DNA from: Apostichopus japonicus
Lineage: Eukaryota; Echinodermata; Holothuroidea; Aspidochirotida; Stichopodidae
Reading direction: 5' to 3'
DNA length: 64,000 nucleotides
Assembly: GCF_037975245.1 (NCBI RefSeq)
Contig: NC_092568.1
Location: 20,367,001 to 20,431,000 of the forward strand
Made by a program: the position numbers and the translations under genes. Positions 13,201 to 25,063 of this stretch are shown piece by piece; within the stretch, counting starts at the first letter, position 1; each line of letters opens with the position of its first letter. The notes beneath the pieces were generated by a model. That model did not search any database. It was not told where the DNA came from and worked only from the letters and a program-made list of their open reading frames with translations.

Positions 13201-16200
13201 TCTAGGGGGAGGGGCCCCCTCCCCCTTGGAAATTTTTGGTTAATTGTGAGTGCTTAGATGCAAAATGGTGAAACATTTCGCCAAAAACTAGAAAAACCAG
13301 AAACGTTGCAGACACGCTTTTTTGTGCACATATTTTTGCTCGATAGACACATATTTAAGAACGCTCAACAGTGCATGTACAATGGATACACTATTATTGC
13401 GTCGATTCGTTTTTTCTTTTGCGCGAAAATTATGACGCCAGATTCACCCCAAGAAAAAACATAAAACAAGATATGTTCAATGAGATAATTATGATATACT
13501 TATTGATGAAATGGGGGTGTAGGCGGTGTTACACTATCTAACGCAACGTAGTCGCCAAGAACCTGAAGTATTATTAAGGGAGGGCCTGATAATAAGCGGA
13601 AACGGATCACCGACCGAAAATATATCGGAATTTGTGGATTATTTCTTGCTTCCTATTCAGGGGCGTAGCGAAGGTTCTTTTGTTGGGGGGGGGGGGGGTG
13701 ATTTGATTTGCCGACGGATCTGGAAGTGGTGACTGAAATGGGGGAGGGGTCTAAGGGGAGGGGGTGTCCCCCTTCCCTTTTGGAAAATTTTTAGTTTTGA
13801 AACATCCTTAGATGCAATCTGGTGTATATTTTAAGTCAAATTTGATTTGCCGACGGATCTGGAAGTGGTGACTGAAATGGGGAGGGGTCTAAGGGGAGGG
13901 GGTGTCCCCCTCCCCTTTGGAAAATTTTGAGTTTTGAAACATCCTTAGATGCAATCTGGTGTATATTTTAAGTCAAATTTGATTTGCCGACGGATCTGGA
14001 AGTGGTGACTGAAATGGGGGAGGGGTCTAAGGGGAGGGGGTGTCCCCTCCCCTTTGGAAAATTTTGAGTTTTGAAACGTCCTTAGATGCAATCTGGTATA
14101 TATTTTACGTCAAATTTGATTTGCCGACGGATCTGGAAGTGGCGACTGAAATGGGGGAGGGGTCTAAGGGGAGGGGGTGTCCCCCTCCCCTTTGGAAAAT
14201 TGTTAGTTTTGAAACGTCCTTAGATGCAATCTGGTGCATATTTTAAGTCAAATTTGGCACCGTAGAATTTCCATTTCGATATTATTTTTATGGCAGTCGG
14301 CAGAAGAAGAATTAATTGGGACCAATTATCGAACTGTGTTTTCTCTTCACCGATCGTTGAAATAGTGAAACTTCGTGATGAAAATGTTCAGAAAACTTTC
14401 CGGTAATGAGAAATAACAACATTCATTGATATACAAGCGAGAAACGTTAAAAATTGTGTACAATTCGTGAGCCGTGTCCTTAAGTTTTCCACGGAGAACG
14501 AAGAATGACATCTGCGATGACGTCATTCTGAACAGAGGATAATAACAACACGTTGTCACACGATAGCACGACTCATGGGCTACGGCCTATACGGAAGCCT
14601 TTAATTCCATTTCTTTCACTGAGTTGCCGGCGATTCTGGCACTCGTCTAGCTGAGCCTGGCTACAGTAGCTATACTGACGACCGTGACATTATCAGTTAT
14701 TTGCCGAGAGATTTTTAACTTGCAGGCGTCGGGTGATTGGATTGGTGAATGAGTTTATCAGATGAAGAACTGGAAAATCGAAAAAACCGATAAAGAAGCT
14801 CCCGTTCTCCTTTTCTCTATTCAGCTTTCCTTCTTTCTTCCCCTTCCGCTCTCTTCACCTTTTCTCCTTTTGCCGACAGACCCAAAATTTGCCGACAGCG
14901 ACCAAATTATTATATATAATATAATAAATAAAAAAATAAAACCAAAATCTCAAAGGTTTACTTGTTAACTCAAGGTTTCATACTAACGAAGAATCAGCTG
15001 ACTCTCAAGGTTCACACGAAGCTCTTTTAGATGCTCTTATAGCTGCATTATGAGCCCATAAAAACTCGTGCACAGAAAATTGATGCATTTTGAGAACGAG
15101 ACGCCCAGGCCGAATATAAAATATTCAAAGGCTACTACTGATGAAGCTCCTATAAAGTTTGAGAGCAGAAACCGGTCTAGTTGGTCATAAGAACCTACAC
15201 TAGTCTCTCCTACTATTAACAGTACACTCAACTCAGTACACTATCAACAGTACACTCAACAGTACACTCAATAGGTGCAATTATGCTTTACCACGAGGAG
15301 CATGCTATAAGTTCATGTTCCTTGGGCCCTCCCTTAAAAATACTTCAGGTTCTTGGCGACTACGTTGCGTTAGATAGTGTAAAACCGCCTACACCCCGTT
15401 TCATTCAGATAATTATGATATACTTGCTAACTGTGCATTGATTTTCCCTGACAGTAATAGTCAGCACTATAGTACTGAGCCGTATCTAATCAATACGTGA
15501 TGTCGCGTAGGCCTGGTAATTGCCTTAGTTTCAAATTTGGAATAAAAACGATCGCGTTTCAGGGAAGAACAGCTGGATATATATTAGGCTTTTCTTTCAC
15601 CAAGTTATGCCTATTAGGAATTGAAAGTACTCCCACATAAAAAAAACGCAACTGATTTCCAAAAAGGGGGGGCCAGGGCCGGGTCGGCCCCCCCCCCTGG
15701 ATCCGCCCCTGATATTGGACGTTTTCAATCACTCATGCAACAGAGCCATTTCGTTTAGTCTAACTTAATCTAAGGACGTCTGTTTTGTATTTGATGCCAG
15801 GCTTATAAGTAAAACAATTCAGTGAAGCAAAAAGGGTTGTAGCGTGTGGGTCAAATAATATTCCGTGGTGGATTTTTAAATATTTTTCAAATGAGTTAGC
15901 ACCAATATTACATCTATCTTTCAAGAAAAAAAAACATTCAAAATAGTGAAATACCCCGTGTGTGGAAAACTGCTTGGACGGCTCCTGTCTGGTGAAGATA
16001 CAGACTCCATTTGTTTTTGCAAGTATTGCGTTTAATCGTATGCAAAAGCTCCTTCGAAATCGGCTAATACAGAATATAGAGCAATTTGGGGACAAGTGTC
16101 AGTGTGCCTATAAAAGCAGGGGCGTCGGAGCCGGTATGGCAGGTCCGGCGAACGCCGGACCAATATTCACGGCGCAAATAAAAAAGAAGAAGAAGTAGGA

Positions 16201-18890
16201 CTAAGAAAAAAAATGGCAAAAAATAAAGAACCAAAATAAAACAAGCAAGTAGGCTAAATGTGACTCTGGCATGGTAAGGGTCTTGTTTTCAAGCTCGGGA
16301 AGTGCCATTTCCTGCAATCTGGGAGGCATTTTCTCAAAATTTTCTCCGTTACGCTACGCGCCAACCATGGTGGCGCATAGCGTAGTTTGACCTCCCAAAC
16401 GTCCCCCTGATAATTATGATAGATGGCCACACTCTGATATGCCGTACTAATCCAAAATAGCTTCCGACGCCCTGAAAAGGCTGTACCTCTAATTAATTCA
16501 TGTTATCATGTCTCATTTGATTGTAAGGAATCAACTATAACAAATGTGTTTTTTTTCTTGACTTTTCAAGTGCGTTTAATACTGTCTTGCCAAATAAATT
16601 AACGAATGATCTTACAAGATTTATCAAGGAAAACATGTCTTATTCATTTGCTGGCACAATTTCTCCAAGGATGGTCCAGACAAGTTAAGTTGGATAAAGG
16701 GTTATTGAAACTGACCAATTCAATTAGTAGTGTTCTATAAATGCAATGGTTCCAGAAGTGAGTACTTGGGAGTATACATATCGATGACAGTTTGAACTTT
16801 TCTTGCCATGTTTCAAAGGTATTAAGCAAAGTATATTATACACAGGGGCGGACTGGGTCTTAAAACCGGCCCGGGCATTTTCTACCTAGACCGGGCCATT
16901 TTTTATTGATATGCTACTTACATAGTGATCGCCGTCCTGGGGAGGGGTTTAAGGTTTGAGGTTTGAGAATTTTTTGAAGTTAAGGAATGCCTAAATGCAA
17001 AATGGTGCTATATTTCTCAATTTTGTAGGTTACAATAATCCTTTAAAAATTACCCAAAATTTTTTTTTTCCAGAATTAAACACTTGATGAAACTGATGAA
17101 AGTAAAAAACGTAAACAAAAGAAGACAAAAATATATGTTTAAGACTGGATTTCTATACTTTTTTTCAAGCATCTTTTGACAACATGCTTGAAAAAAAATG
17201 GAAAAAACCTAAATAACATCCATTAGCACGGACGGGTTGCCAATAACACGTTCTTTTGTTACGAACTAACAGACTAACTAACATGGTGATTTCATGAGCT
17301 GATTCCCACAGTTAAAAATATATTTCTACACAGCCCGTCTGTATTCTATTAACTTCTGTCAAAATGGGCTGTAATTTTTAACAGGCTCCCCAGCCCACCG
17401 GGCCACTGGCCCACCGGGCATTACCCAAATGCCCGTGTGGCCAGTCCGCCATTGATTATACAGTATCTAGTGTGGCTTACGTTGTGTCTTTCTTTAACCA
17501 AAATGCTAAGGAAAATGTTTTCAATACTATTATTCAATCTGGCACATGTGATCTATGCAGTGCCTGTCTGGTACCAATATTTTAATAATTTAATATTGCA
17601 AAAACAAATGATAATGAAGTTTCTTAAATACACATCAGCTATATTTAATTTAGGTTACAATGTACTTTTAGAAAAAGTCAATGCTGCTGCAAGAACTGAG
17701 TTTACAAGAATGGCTTTTAAGTTTAACAGTGATCAGAATCACCTTTTGTATATATTGTACTAAACAGCCTCCTGCACAAATGGAACAGAAATCTAAGAAA
17801 TCCTCACATCTTGCCAAAATACAGAACACAAGTTTACAGAAACTATTTTATATACCGTGCTGTTTTATACATTCAATCCGAGCACTTAGAATGTTTGTTG
17901 TAGTTGGTTTGTTATATCGTTTTATGTATTAACTTTTGTATGTGTAGGCCTAGATGTATTTTATATGATATCCAATCATCTTAAATTTTTCCCCTTTTAA
18001 TATCAGATATTTCTTCATGTTAAAGTATTTATAACTCCTCTTTATTAATTTTATATTGATACTGGAATGAATAAATCAATAAATAAATGAATGTAGTAAA
18101 ATGATGGAAATGCAAACACCATCTAAGCCTCTCAGCCTACCCAAACAAAATTTCTCGTGACGCGGTTCACCTTCGCATCTGGGTCTAGCCTATAACTTGT
18201 AAACGCGTGCGTGAGTACGCGCGTTATATACTGCATTGTGCCTAGGCGCATAGTCTATGTCTATACCATGCGTCTAAGGGCAGAAGAGGACAAAAGTCGA
18301 CCTAGTCTATGTATTATTACCTTTACGCGGCACTTGAATTTCACTGATTGACAATGAGTGGTAATCTTCCTAGTGTTAAAAGTTAGTATACAATGGACAA
18401 AACAAGAGGAAACTTTCACAGTTTAGGTTTGTTCAGCGTAGGGTTCACAAAAAGAATGTAGTCATATTCAATTCTGAACCTATATTGCCAATAATTATTT
18501 GTTCATTTGATTATCAGTGGTTGCTGGTGATGAAATATGCAACTCCGTGGATTGCTCTGTTGTTTTGACAACTTTGAAAATATATAAGCTGTCAAATTGC
18601 ATGGGGAAATCACAACAAAATAATGCCATTAAAATGTCAAAATTATTCAAAGATCTTAATGTTACTATAGGTTATGTCAATAAATTTGACAACTGACCGA
18701 GGTTCCACCCTAAATCTCCATGCATGGGCTTTTAATAAACTGGACTTACCGTGGGAAATGTCCCAGGAGGTGGCGGTAGAGGACTGGAAGGCGTCCACGT
18801 TATCACCCCGCCTCTGAAATGAGAACCGTCCACCGAGAACAGTACACAGGCAACCAAGATGGTTGCTATGAAGATGCTCTGTCCCACCAT
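7300..18890 (-). CDS. Gene 1: secreted SHFRGG-type protein, 5' six exons (3' end not found)
   Basis: Six minus-strand exons (18750-18890, 11442-11683, 10284-10462, 9320-9423, 8587-8852, 7300-7461) join with consistent phase to give 364 codons plus two bases. The protein opens with a 22-residue signal peptide ending FSVDG and continues [10 protein letters not shown]. Later come a CTDF/DWTTGEG segment, GGNWI, PVSYRIPVTDPD, a C-x3-C pair in ECGSICGQ, an [13 protein letters not shown] segment and [12 protein letters not shown] remember this order from large uncharacterised secreted protein families of lancelets, cnidarians and echinoderms, but know no assigned function. Intron 1 is about 7 kb and full of transposons. 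The last exon ends in phase 2, so the protein continues downstream. Exon structure is seen; family membership is from memory. Confidence 0.85.
8587..8852 (-). CDS. Gene 1 exon 5
   Basis: Acceptor CATTTGCTGCAG, 88 codons, donor GTATAC. It encodes DCIIEW, then [20 protein letters not shown] and [11 protein letters not shown], then CVDAP and [11 protein letters not shown]. It starts in phase 0 and ends in phase 2. Confidence 0.85.
8930..9110. repeat. Imperfect GATATC-centred repeat array
   Basis: Seven or more palindromic cores close to GAGATATCT, spaced about 20-25 bp by A/T-rich linkers such as TGAAATTAATT. It sits in the intron between gene 1 exons 4 and 5. Confidence 0.7.
9320..9423 (-). 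CDS. Gene 1 exon 4
   Basis: Acceptor TTGATTTACAG. The first two bases complete Val of [16 protein letters not shown]. It continues through [16 protein letters not shown] to donor GTATGA. An earlier donor at 9336 (GTAACC) was rejected because it breaks phase with exon 5, whereas this one joins EE to DCIIEW. Confidence 0.8.
9795..10220. repeat. (ATA/ATC)n then (TA)n microsatellite
   Basis: An AAT/CAATCA-rich stretch at 9815-9885 passes into long TA runs up to about 10218. The Ile-Tyr open frames across it are artefacts. It lies in the intron between gene 1 exons 3 and 4. Confidence 0.95.
10284..10462 (-). CDS. Gene 1 exon 3
   Basis: Acceptor CTGTTTCTCTTTAG; encodes [17 protein letters not shown], a [16 protein letters not shown] segment and PVSYRIP. 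It starts with one base and ends with one base, matching both neighbours. The donor is GTTTGT. Confidence 0.85.
11442..11683 (-). CDS. Gene 1 exon 2
   Basis: Acceptor TTTTTTTACTGCAG, 80 codons, donor GTAAGTAT. It encodes [13 protein letters not shown], then four cysteines in the pattern FCD..LECDNGC..YICTDF, and ends in a WTTGEG stretch. It starts in phase 0 and ends two bases into a Phe codon completed by exon 3. Confidence 0.85.
13118..15711. mobile_element. hAT-like non-autonomous foldback element, 2.6 kb
   Basis: Terminal inverted repeats CAGGGGCGGATCCAGG and CCTGGATCCGCCCCTG are flanked by a 5-bp direct repeat ATATT (13113-13117 and 15712-15716). Long subterminal inverted copies lie at about 13480-13590 and 15335-15425. 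There is no transposase frame. CAGGG termini are typical of hAT; a 5-bp duplication fits the hAT5-type groups I recall. It lies in intron 1 of gene 1. Confidence 0.75.
13697..14260. repeat. Four tandem copies of a ~140-bp unit inside the hAT-like element
   Basis: Each unit contains GATTTGCCGACGGATCTGG, then a G-rich stretch GGGGAGGGGTCTAAGGGGAG, a C-rich complement, and TTAGATGCAATCTGGTG. Units differ by a few bases. The same G/C-rich core recurs in other elements of the window. Confidence 0.85.
16117..16474. mobile_element. hAT-like miniature element, 358 bp
   Basis: Ends CAGGGGCGTCGGAGCC and GCTTCCGACGCCCTG are inverted. The flanking 5-bp direct repeat AAAAG (16112-16116, 16475-16479) marks insertion. 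It carries a segment with TACGCTACGCGCCAACCATG that recurs in two other elements. It has no coding capacity. Confidence 0.75.
16500..16842 (+). mobile_element. LINE relic, upstream half (reverse-transcriptase remnant)
   Basis: Conceptual translation in shifting frames shows [14 protein letters not shown] and YLGVYI...[12 protein letters not shown]. These correspond to the 'DFSKAFDTV' and 'YLGV' regions common in non-LTR reverse transcriptases. Stops and frameshifts show it is dead. It is interrupted at 16842 by a hAT element and resumes at 17455. Confidence 0.6.
16843..17454. mobile_element. hAT non-autonomous element with 8-bp target duplication
   Basis: Ends CAGGGGCGGACTGG and CCAGTCCGCCATTG are flanked by an exact 8-bp direct repeat ATTATACA (16835-16842 and 17455-17462), the hallmark of hAT insertion. 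The 612-bp interior lacks a transposase. A longer relative sits at 22845-23852. Confidence 0.85.
17455..17935 (+). mobile_element. LINE relic, downstream half
   Basis: The LINE frame continues after the inserted h[15 protein letters not shown], then, after a frameshift, [19 protein letters not shown] and a stop. The last part matches the usual C-terminal end of LINE reverse-transcriptase proteins by pattern. A short (AAAT)-like tail follows at about 18069-18088. Confidence 0.55.
18750..18890 (-). CDS. Gene 1 exon 1 (start codon and signal peptide)
   Basis: ATG at 18888-18890 is followed by a hydrophobic core ([13 protein letters not shown]), then VDG and SHFRGG, so cleavage is expected near the Gly-Ser junction. 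The exon is 47 codons, phase 0, and ends at consensus donor GTAAGT. It finishes with a proline run and FPT, which continues into VLFTYRVAF of exon 2. Confidence 0.85.
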
Positions 18891-19027
18891 GTTGAATGTA
18901 CCAATGCTTCAATCTCTTCAAGTCTTCAATCCTTTTCAAGTCTTCAATCTCTTCAAGTCTTCAATCTTTTCTCAAATTCTTAACGGTGAAGCATTGATGA
19001 GCATTGATGAGTTTGAGTTTCAACAAC

Positions 19028-19034
19028 TATATAC
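19028..19034 (-). promoter_or_regulatory. Possible TATA box of gene 1
   Basis: On the minus strand TATATAG lies about 140 bp upstream of the gene 1 start codon. A start site near 19000 would give a 110-base leader. Inferred from position only. Confidence 0.3.
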
Positions 19035-19604
19035 GACTGAGAACTCCGCCAGAATCTATTAAATTCAGCTAAGTTCGTGGGTTTTTATTCTGTTATTATG
19101 TTCAACATACGCATGCTCAGTTGGTCCGCCAGTCTTGCTTCGTTGATTATTCGTAACTTCTAATTATAACTCCATTTACAACTTTGTCTGCGTATTTGAT
19201 ATTGTTATCAGAAGGCTGATAATGATATCCTTTGTTTTTTTTTTCGTTAACTGTGTACATTCCAAATATATTTAATTGTTAAACTGTGGTAAAGTGTATA
19301 CCTGTATTGGGCTCACTGTGAAAGATAGTATGTCTGCCAAGATTATGACACTGTCCAATCAGGGGAGTTATGGAAGAACTCCCTGGTTCAATGCATGGTA
19401 GCAATTACTATCAGGGTCTGGTGCAGTTTCTATGTGTGACATCAAAGAGTAATGTTATTTCCAAGTCAACTGAGCAAAATGTTTCAATATTAGGATGTTA
19501 TGTGGTAAAATGAGAAGTAGAAGTAGAAGAAAAAGAAAAAGAAGAAGAAGAGGAGGAGGAGGTTACGGCATGAAAACAGGCGTCCGATAACTGTCCGTTA
19601 ACTT

Positions 19605-19979
19605 TTAAAGGGTGTGAAGACTCGCGCAAGAATGAAACGTCTAATGCCGGTAATCTGACCTAGTTTCGAATGAGGTGTAATAGAAGTGTTAGACACCACC
19701 ATCGATAGCAGAAAATACACACACAGCTTGCTACCGCCGGTAATTAGACACTAGTGTACAGTCAGTACATACCGTGAGCTGCGGTCAATACCCACAGCAG
19801 TACAGTACAAACGACACAGCGATGGACAACTCAGGTCCAGCTAAAGATAACAAAGTATCACGTTTCATTACTGTCTGCATTTTGCAAAGACAAGAGAAAA
19901 ACTTCACTTGCAAGCAACGGAAAGTTAACTTTTTAAAGATGGCGGCACGCTGTTTGAGGCGAGTCTTCAATGCCTTTAA
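19605..19979 (+). mobile_element. TTAA miniature element, copy A (375 bp)
   Basis: Begins TTAAAGGGTGTGAAGACTCG and ends with the inverted CGAGTCTTCAATGCCTTTAA. Six related copies or fragments lie in the window. TTAA at both borders suggests TTAA target duplication, as in piggyBac-type or Kolobok-type elements. There is no transposase, so the superfamily stays open. Confidence 0.8.
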
Positions 19980-22507
19980 GTTATTTTCACAACGTCAATG
20001 AGTGTGGTTTGTGAACTGACGTTAGCCGTGCATGTTTCAATGTAACATAGATTCCATGTGGCACAAGTGGGGGCCCGCGTGCAAGGTGTCTGCGGAAACA
20101 AGGAGTCCTATATAATACCGAAACAGTGCTTTCATCAAAACACATATTACCTCAAATAATGATGTCACTAAATGACCGAACTAGGGAAAACATGACACTT
20201 GGGAGCCTTCCTATATATAGGAGCAATTTAAATTTGATGGCGCATATTTCAACATTATAGCAGTGGGACAATGCGCGTGAAATCCCTGGACGTATGTAGT
20301 TCCCATATAAAATAATAATTCCGCTTTTTTAAGAGGGGGGGGGGGGGTTGGTTGCGAATCTCGGATTACGAACCAAACTTAATTGCGACTCGCGAGATCA
20401 ATTTCGTGTCCACTTCTGTAGGCTCTGTTTAAACTCTTTTTAGAGACAGTAAAGAGACAAAAGAAAGACAATGGGCTGAACAATGTACTTCTTACAAATG
20501 TACCATTTTGAATTTCATACAAATGCGCATGTGATATCTTAATAAAAATATATATTTGCGACTGGAAAAGCCATGGAATTCAATGTTATACCGATAAAAA
20601 GAGTGAGAAACGCCATTTCAATGACTTTCTAAATCGATAGCCCGCACTACAGATGTCTTAGTCCACAAGAACATGTGTATTATAGTAACAAGCAACACTT
20701 TTAACCATGGAATATTTTTAGCAAATGTCTCGTGGGGTGATTTAAACTGTCTTAACTACTTCCTGTAAACTGCCATCACCATAAGGCCGAATTGTTCACA
20801 CCCGAGAACAAGACTGAGAGGACCAGGACCGGATCAGAATCAACTGCTCGAGATCAAACTTTCCCGTGTGAACGCTCTCCTACTCAGAATTTCATCCGGA
20901 GACCTCGATCATCCCATCACCGACGCCGGGGAGATCGCATCGGGAAATTTCATGAACTTTAATGCATCATATTACATTTTTTTTTTAAATGACCAGAATA
21001 TAGAAAAGTGGGACATTGAGATAGGATTGTCGTGAACCGTTTACCTTATAGATGGGAATAAGGCGTATAGTATTATCAGTGAATTATGTATTATTAGTAA
21101 CGGTGTAGACTTGATGGAGTTTCGGAAGGAATGAATCAGAAGGTGACGGGGAGGGGGAGGGGGGATGAGAGGACACAGACCTCGAGGGGTAGAGGAGGTT
21201 GTCACTTTGTTGGACTAGGCCACAAAATTACCAATTACCACAAAACTGCTCAACAAAATGAATCCTCTGTCAATTTCAGTATTTTTCTTTCAACAATACG
21301 AGCATTTGCGTTTCACATTTTTTAAATGTTCAAAGGGATTTAAAAAAATATAAATAATAATTATTAAAATGGAAAAGGGGAACTATTCATAAATAAAACG
21401 AGGGCACAACGAACTTTCTGACCAATAATTTCGTGATGAAAACCGCTACGGGAGAACAGGGAAATTCTGAAAATACTAGCTGAGAACAATTTTTTACAAG
21501 TTTATTAACCCTCTCTGTACACCCACCGCCTCCATCCGACCTCGCTTTGGTTACTCCACTATAAGAGCAGCATATTGCTTGTATGGACACTGCATGGCCA
21601 ATGTCTGCAGCCTGTCTCTACAAATTTAATCGGTTAATCGGTAAAATCGCCGACTCGTTCCCTTTTTTTCAACCTTATTCTTTTCAGACAAGATGTTTTT
21701 AAAATAACAAATTTAAAAAATATCACAAAAAAAAACGGTATCCACCGGTAGAGCCCCCATGAAACAATTGTATATTGTTTTAATTATTACAGTCAATTCT
21801 AAAAGAGGTATTTTGGGTAAAAAAATCCCTAAATTGTAAAGGAAAAAAAGATTGACGTCACGTTATTTTTTAATGGTTTTTGTTGAATATTTGTTACGGT
21901 ACCGAATTATATGAAAATTCTTCACTATTGTTTCGTGAAAGAGCCAGAGCCGATAAACATCAATACGCTCTTAGCCTATTATGTATAGACATTCCATAGA
22001 GACTGAAATTCATTGGTTGATTGTTTAGTTCAAGAAAAGGGTGCGATTGAATTATGTAAACCTATTATTTTGTCCATATAAAGCCTTCCATATGCAGGGG
22101 CATATAAAGGGGTGCAGGGATTTTAAAACAGACTGAATCAAGTTTAAATACCAAATACTTTGTGACTCCAATATACTTCAGCACTGTTTACTCATAGTTT
22201 AGGCACATTTCTACCCTGCAGGTAATGTAAGAGTATTCATTTGCATTTCCAGGTGGCCTCAGATGCAATTTGGTGCAATATAGCACACTTCAACACGCAA
22301 TCCATTTTGTAAATAATTTTGCATTTTCACCTGGCCTTATAGATGCAATTTGGTGCTCCAAATGAGATTTTTTTCTCATTTGGAAATGAAAAAGGGGTTT
22401 TCTGACTCGCGGAGCGGGGGGGGGGGCTGAATGATACTTCCGCCCCCCATATTTTTCACTGGGGGGGGGGGGGGCTGGCGCCCCCCAGCCCCCGGTTCCT
22501 ACGCCCT

Positions 22508-22552
<45 letters not shown>

Positions 22553-22844
22553 TCCTTAGTATTGTTGCTTACGAGGATTGACAAGTTTCCAGAGAGTTAC
22601 AATTGCCTATTCGCTACTTACAGTAGTAGTACATTAGAGCAAGACTTCTCTATCCCCCCCCCCCTTCCGTTGGACAAAATCCCCCACTTGCAGGACAAAA
22701 TGTCCCGCCCGCAGGACAAAATGCCCGCAGGACGAAGTGTCCCGCCAGCAGGACAAATGTCCTTCTCGCAGGACAAATAATGTCCTGCAGCCGTAGCTTT
22801 GTCTGCTGTGCGGTGCTTCCTTCCGAGGAGTATATCCTTTTATG
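19980..22844. other. Intergenic, no gene recognised
   Basis: Contains G/C homopolymer tracts (20334, 22430-22500), an (AGT)n run at 22510-22552, and two 'AGATGCAATTTGGTGC' segments at about 22260 and 22340 that belong to a transposon module seen elsewhere. No convincing exon was seen. Confidence 0.4.
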
Positions 22845-23852
22845 CAAGGGGCGGACTGGGTCTTAAAACCGGCCAGGGCATCTTTTACCTAGACCGGCCC
22901 AGTATTCATTGATATGTTGTTTACATAGTGATCGCCGTCCTGGGAAGGGGTCTAAGGGGGAGGGGTTCCCCTCCCATTTGAGTTTTTTTGAAGTTAAGGA
23001 ATGCCTAGATGCAAAACGGTGCGATATTTCTCAATTTTGTAGGTTACAGTAATCCTTAAAAAAAGACACAAAAATAATTTTCCAGAAGCAACACTTGATG
23101 AAACTGAGTTAAAGACATAAGCAAAAATAGACTAAAATATATGTTTTGGACTGGATTTTTTTAATTTTTCAAGCATTTTGTGACAACATGCTTTAAAAAA
23201 ATTAAAAAACCGAAATAAAATCCACTAAATCATACATGTTCCAATAATACGAGCACAAGTCATGTCTACGAGAGTAGGAGCCTTCTGGCAGCCACACCAT
23301 CAATGATATTTTTATTTTAAGTTTGGCAAAGATCGTTTTTTCAACAGACATCAACATAAACGCATCAAGATGTTCGTCGACGACTAACATTCGTCTAAGT
23401 TTGATAACCAAACACCCTACTGTATGTGGGTCATTTTTATTCATTCATATTCTCTCAGGAATTAGCTACTGAGCGATATCCAAATAATATAAGAAGATTT
23501 TACCTTATTTTACTTCGTTTTCTGGAGTTCGAGGTGCAGATTAATCAAATCTGTATTCTTTGCCAATGCTATGTATATGTCAGAATGAATTGGTCATCGT
23601 ACTTGTATAACTTGTCGTAAAAATATTAGCACGGACGGGTTGCCAATAGCACGTTTTTTTTTTGTTACGAACTAACAGGACTAACTAACCTGGTGATTTC
23701 ATGAGCTGATTCCCAGTTGCAAATATATTTCTACTCAGCCCGTCTGTATTCTATTAACTACTGTTAAAAATTGGCTGTAAATTTTACCAGACTCCCCAGC
23801 CCACCGGCCCACCAGGCATTGCCCAAATGCACGGGTGGCCAGTCCGCCACTG
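22845..23852. mobile_element. hAT element related to 16843-17454, with a ~400-bp extra segment
   Basis: Ends CAAGGGGCGGACTGG and CCAGTCCGCCACTG. The flanking octamers CTTTTATG and CTTTTCAG agree at six of eight bases. Sequence collinear with the shorter copy is interrupted between about 23224 and 23627 by unrelated AT-rich sequence. Confidence 0.75.
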
Positions 23853-24639
23853 CTTTTCAGGATATAATGTTTGAGATGAGTATTGTTTGTTGCATCTGGA
23901 GGTCGTGTGCGTTTATATGTCGTCTGAAGAGACTAATGGGAATTTCACGGTCGAGTTGCGTTTAAAAAAAAATAGGAATAGTTTGCAGCTGTTTATACCT
24001 AAAGTTGGCAATATTCCATTAATCAAACAATGAACGTATTTTAGCTTCAAAATCGTTTGTGGGTAATGCACGTATGAATAGAACAAGTCGATCTTTGTGA
24101 TAGACTTTTGGCATGCAAGGGTCACACAGAATGAGTTCGAGATTGTTGTTATAAATATTGTTAAGAGAAAAGTTTCCAATTGTAAGCCAAAGTTCTATTT
24201 ATTATGTTCATTGAGTATCAACATAAACTTGCACGCAGTTTTGAAAACTTATAAATATCACTCAAAGGGGCTAAATATATACATTTAAGTCACACACTGA
24301 AGAAGAGCTAGTTATGCACGAAAGCTTTGCAAAATCCAAATATTTTCTGTTTAACTTCCAATCACTCACTAAATTATTTTTGTGTGTCTTCTTCGAGATC
24401 CAGCCTCTCTCTATAATATGTAGCTCTCTTCCAATCAGATTTAATTTAATTCGATATTTGTCGATTTTCTTCCAATCAGAGCTCTAAAAGGTTAAATGTG
24501 ACACTGGTCGTCCAATGAGAGCACGAGACACCGACATATGTGAATTTAATTCGACAAATTTCGATTTAAAGACTTGTGGAACGTTAAAAGAAAGAAAAAG
24601 TTAATGGTTTGCAGCCTTTGTTTATAGTCTCATTTTGTT

Positions 24640-24965
24640 CACTTTACAACTTAACCCCTGGTCATTGGTGACTAGTCACACCAACACACCAAAGTGTGCA
24701 CAATTCAATCAATCTCTCCTGGGGCACCACAGTGCACCACATCCACGTGTCCCCCGGGGAACTTCCCATAGGGTGCAGCTGCAACTGACCGGCGCACATA
24801 ACTGTATTTACAAGTTACCTCGTAGGTCCCAATTTATACACCTGGGTGAGGAGAGGCAATAGATATAAAGTGCCTTGCCCAAGGACACAACGCAATAATC
24901 CGGCGAGGACTCGAACCTGCAATCCTTAGATCACAAGTAACCACTTGACCACAACGCTCTACGTA
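24640..24965 (-). mobile_element. tRNA-derived SINE
   Basis: On the minus strand an A-box-like TGGTCAAGTGGTT (24939-24951) and an exact B-box GGTTCGAGTCC (24907-24917) are spaced as in a tRNA promoter. They are followed by CCTTGGGCAAGGCACTTTAT and CACCCAGGTGTATAAATTGG, which I recall from common marine invertebrate SINEs. It does not fold as an intact tRNA. The downstream limit is approximate. Confidence 0.6.
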
Positions 24966-25063
24966 TGCGCTCTCAACCAGGCGTCGGCGATTTCTATCAA
25001 TCAGACCACGATCAAACTTACGTATTTCACCACGTAGGTCACCTGTGTATAGGGGCTTCATCA

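Noticed and set aside
24907-24951. Possible tRNA gene
   Set aside because: A and B boxes are present but acceptor and anticodon stems do not form; the downstream sequence is SINE body.
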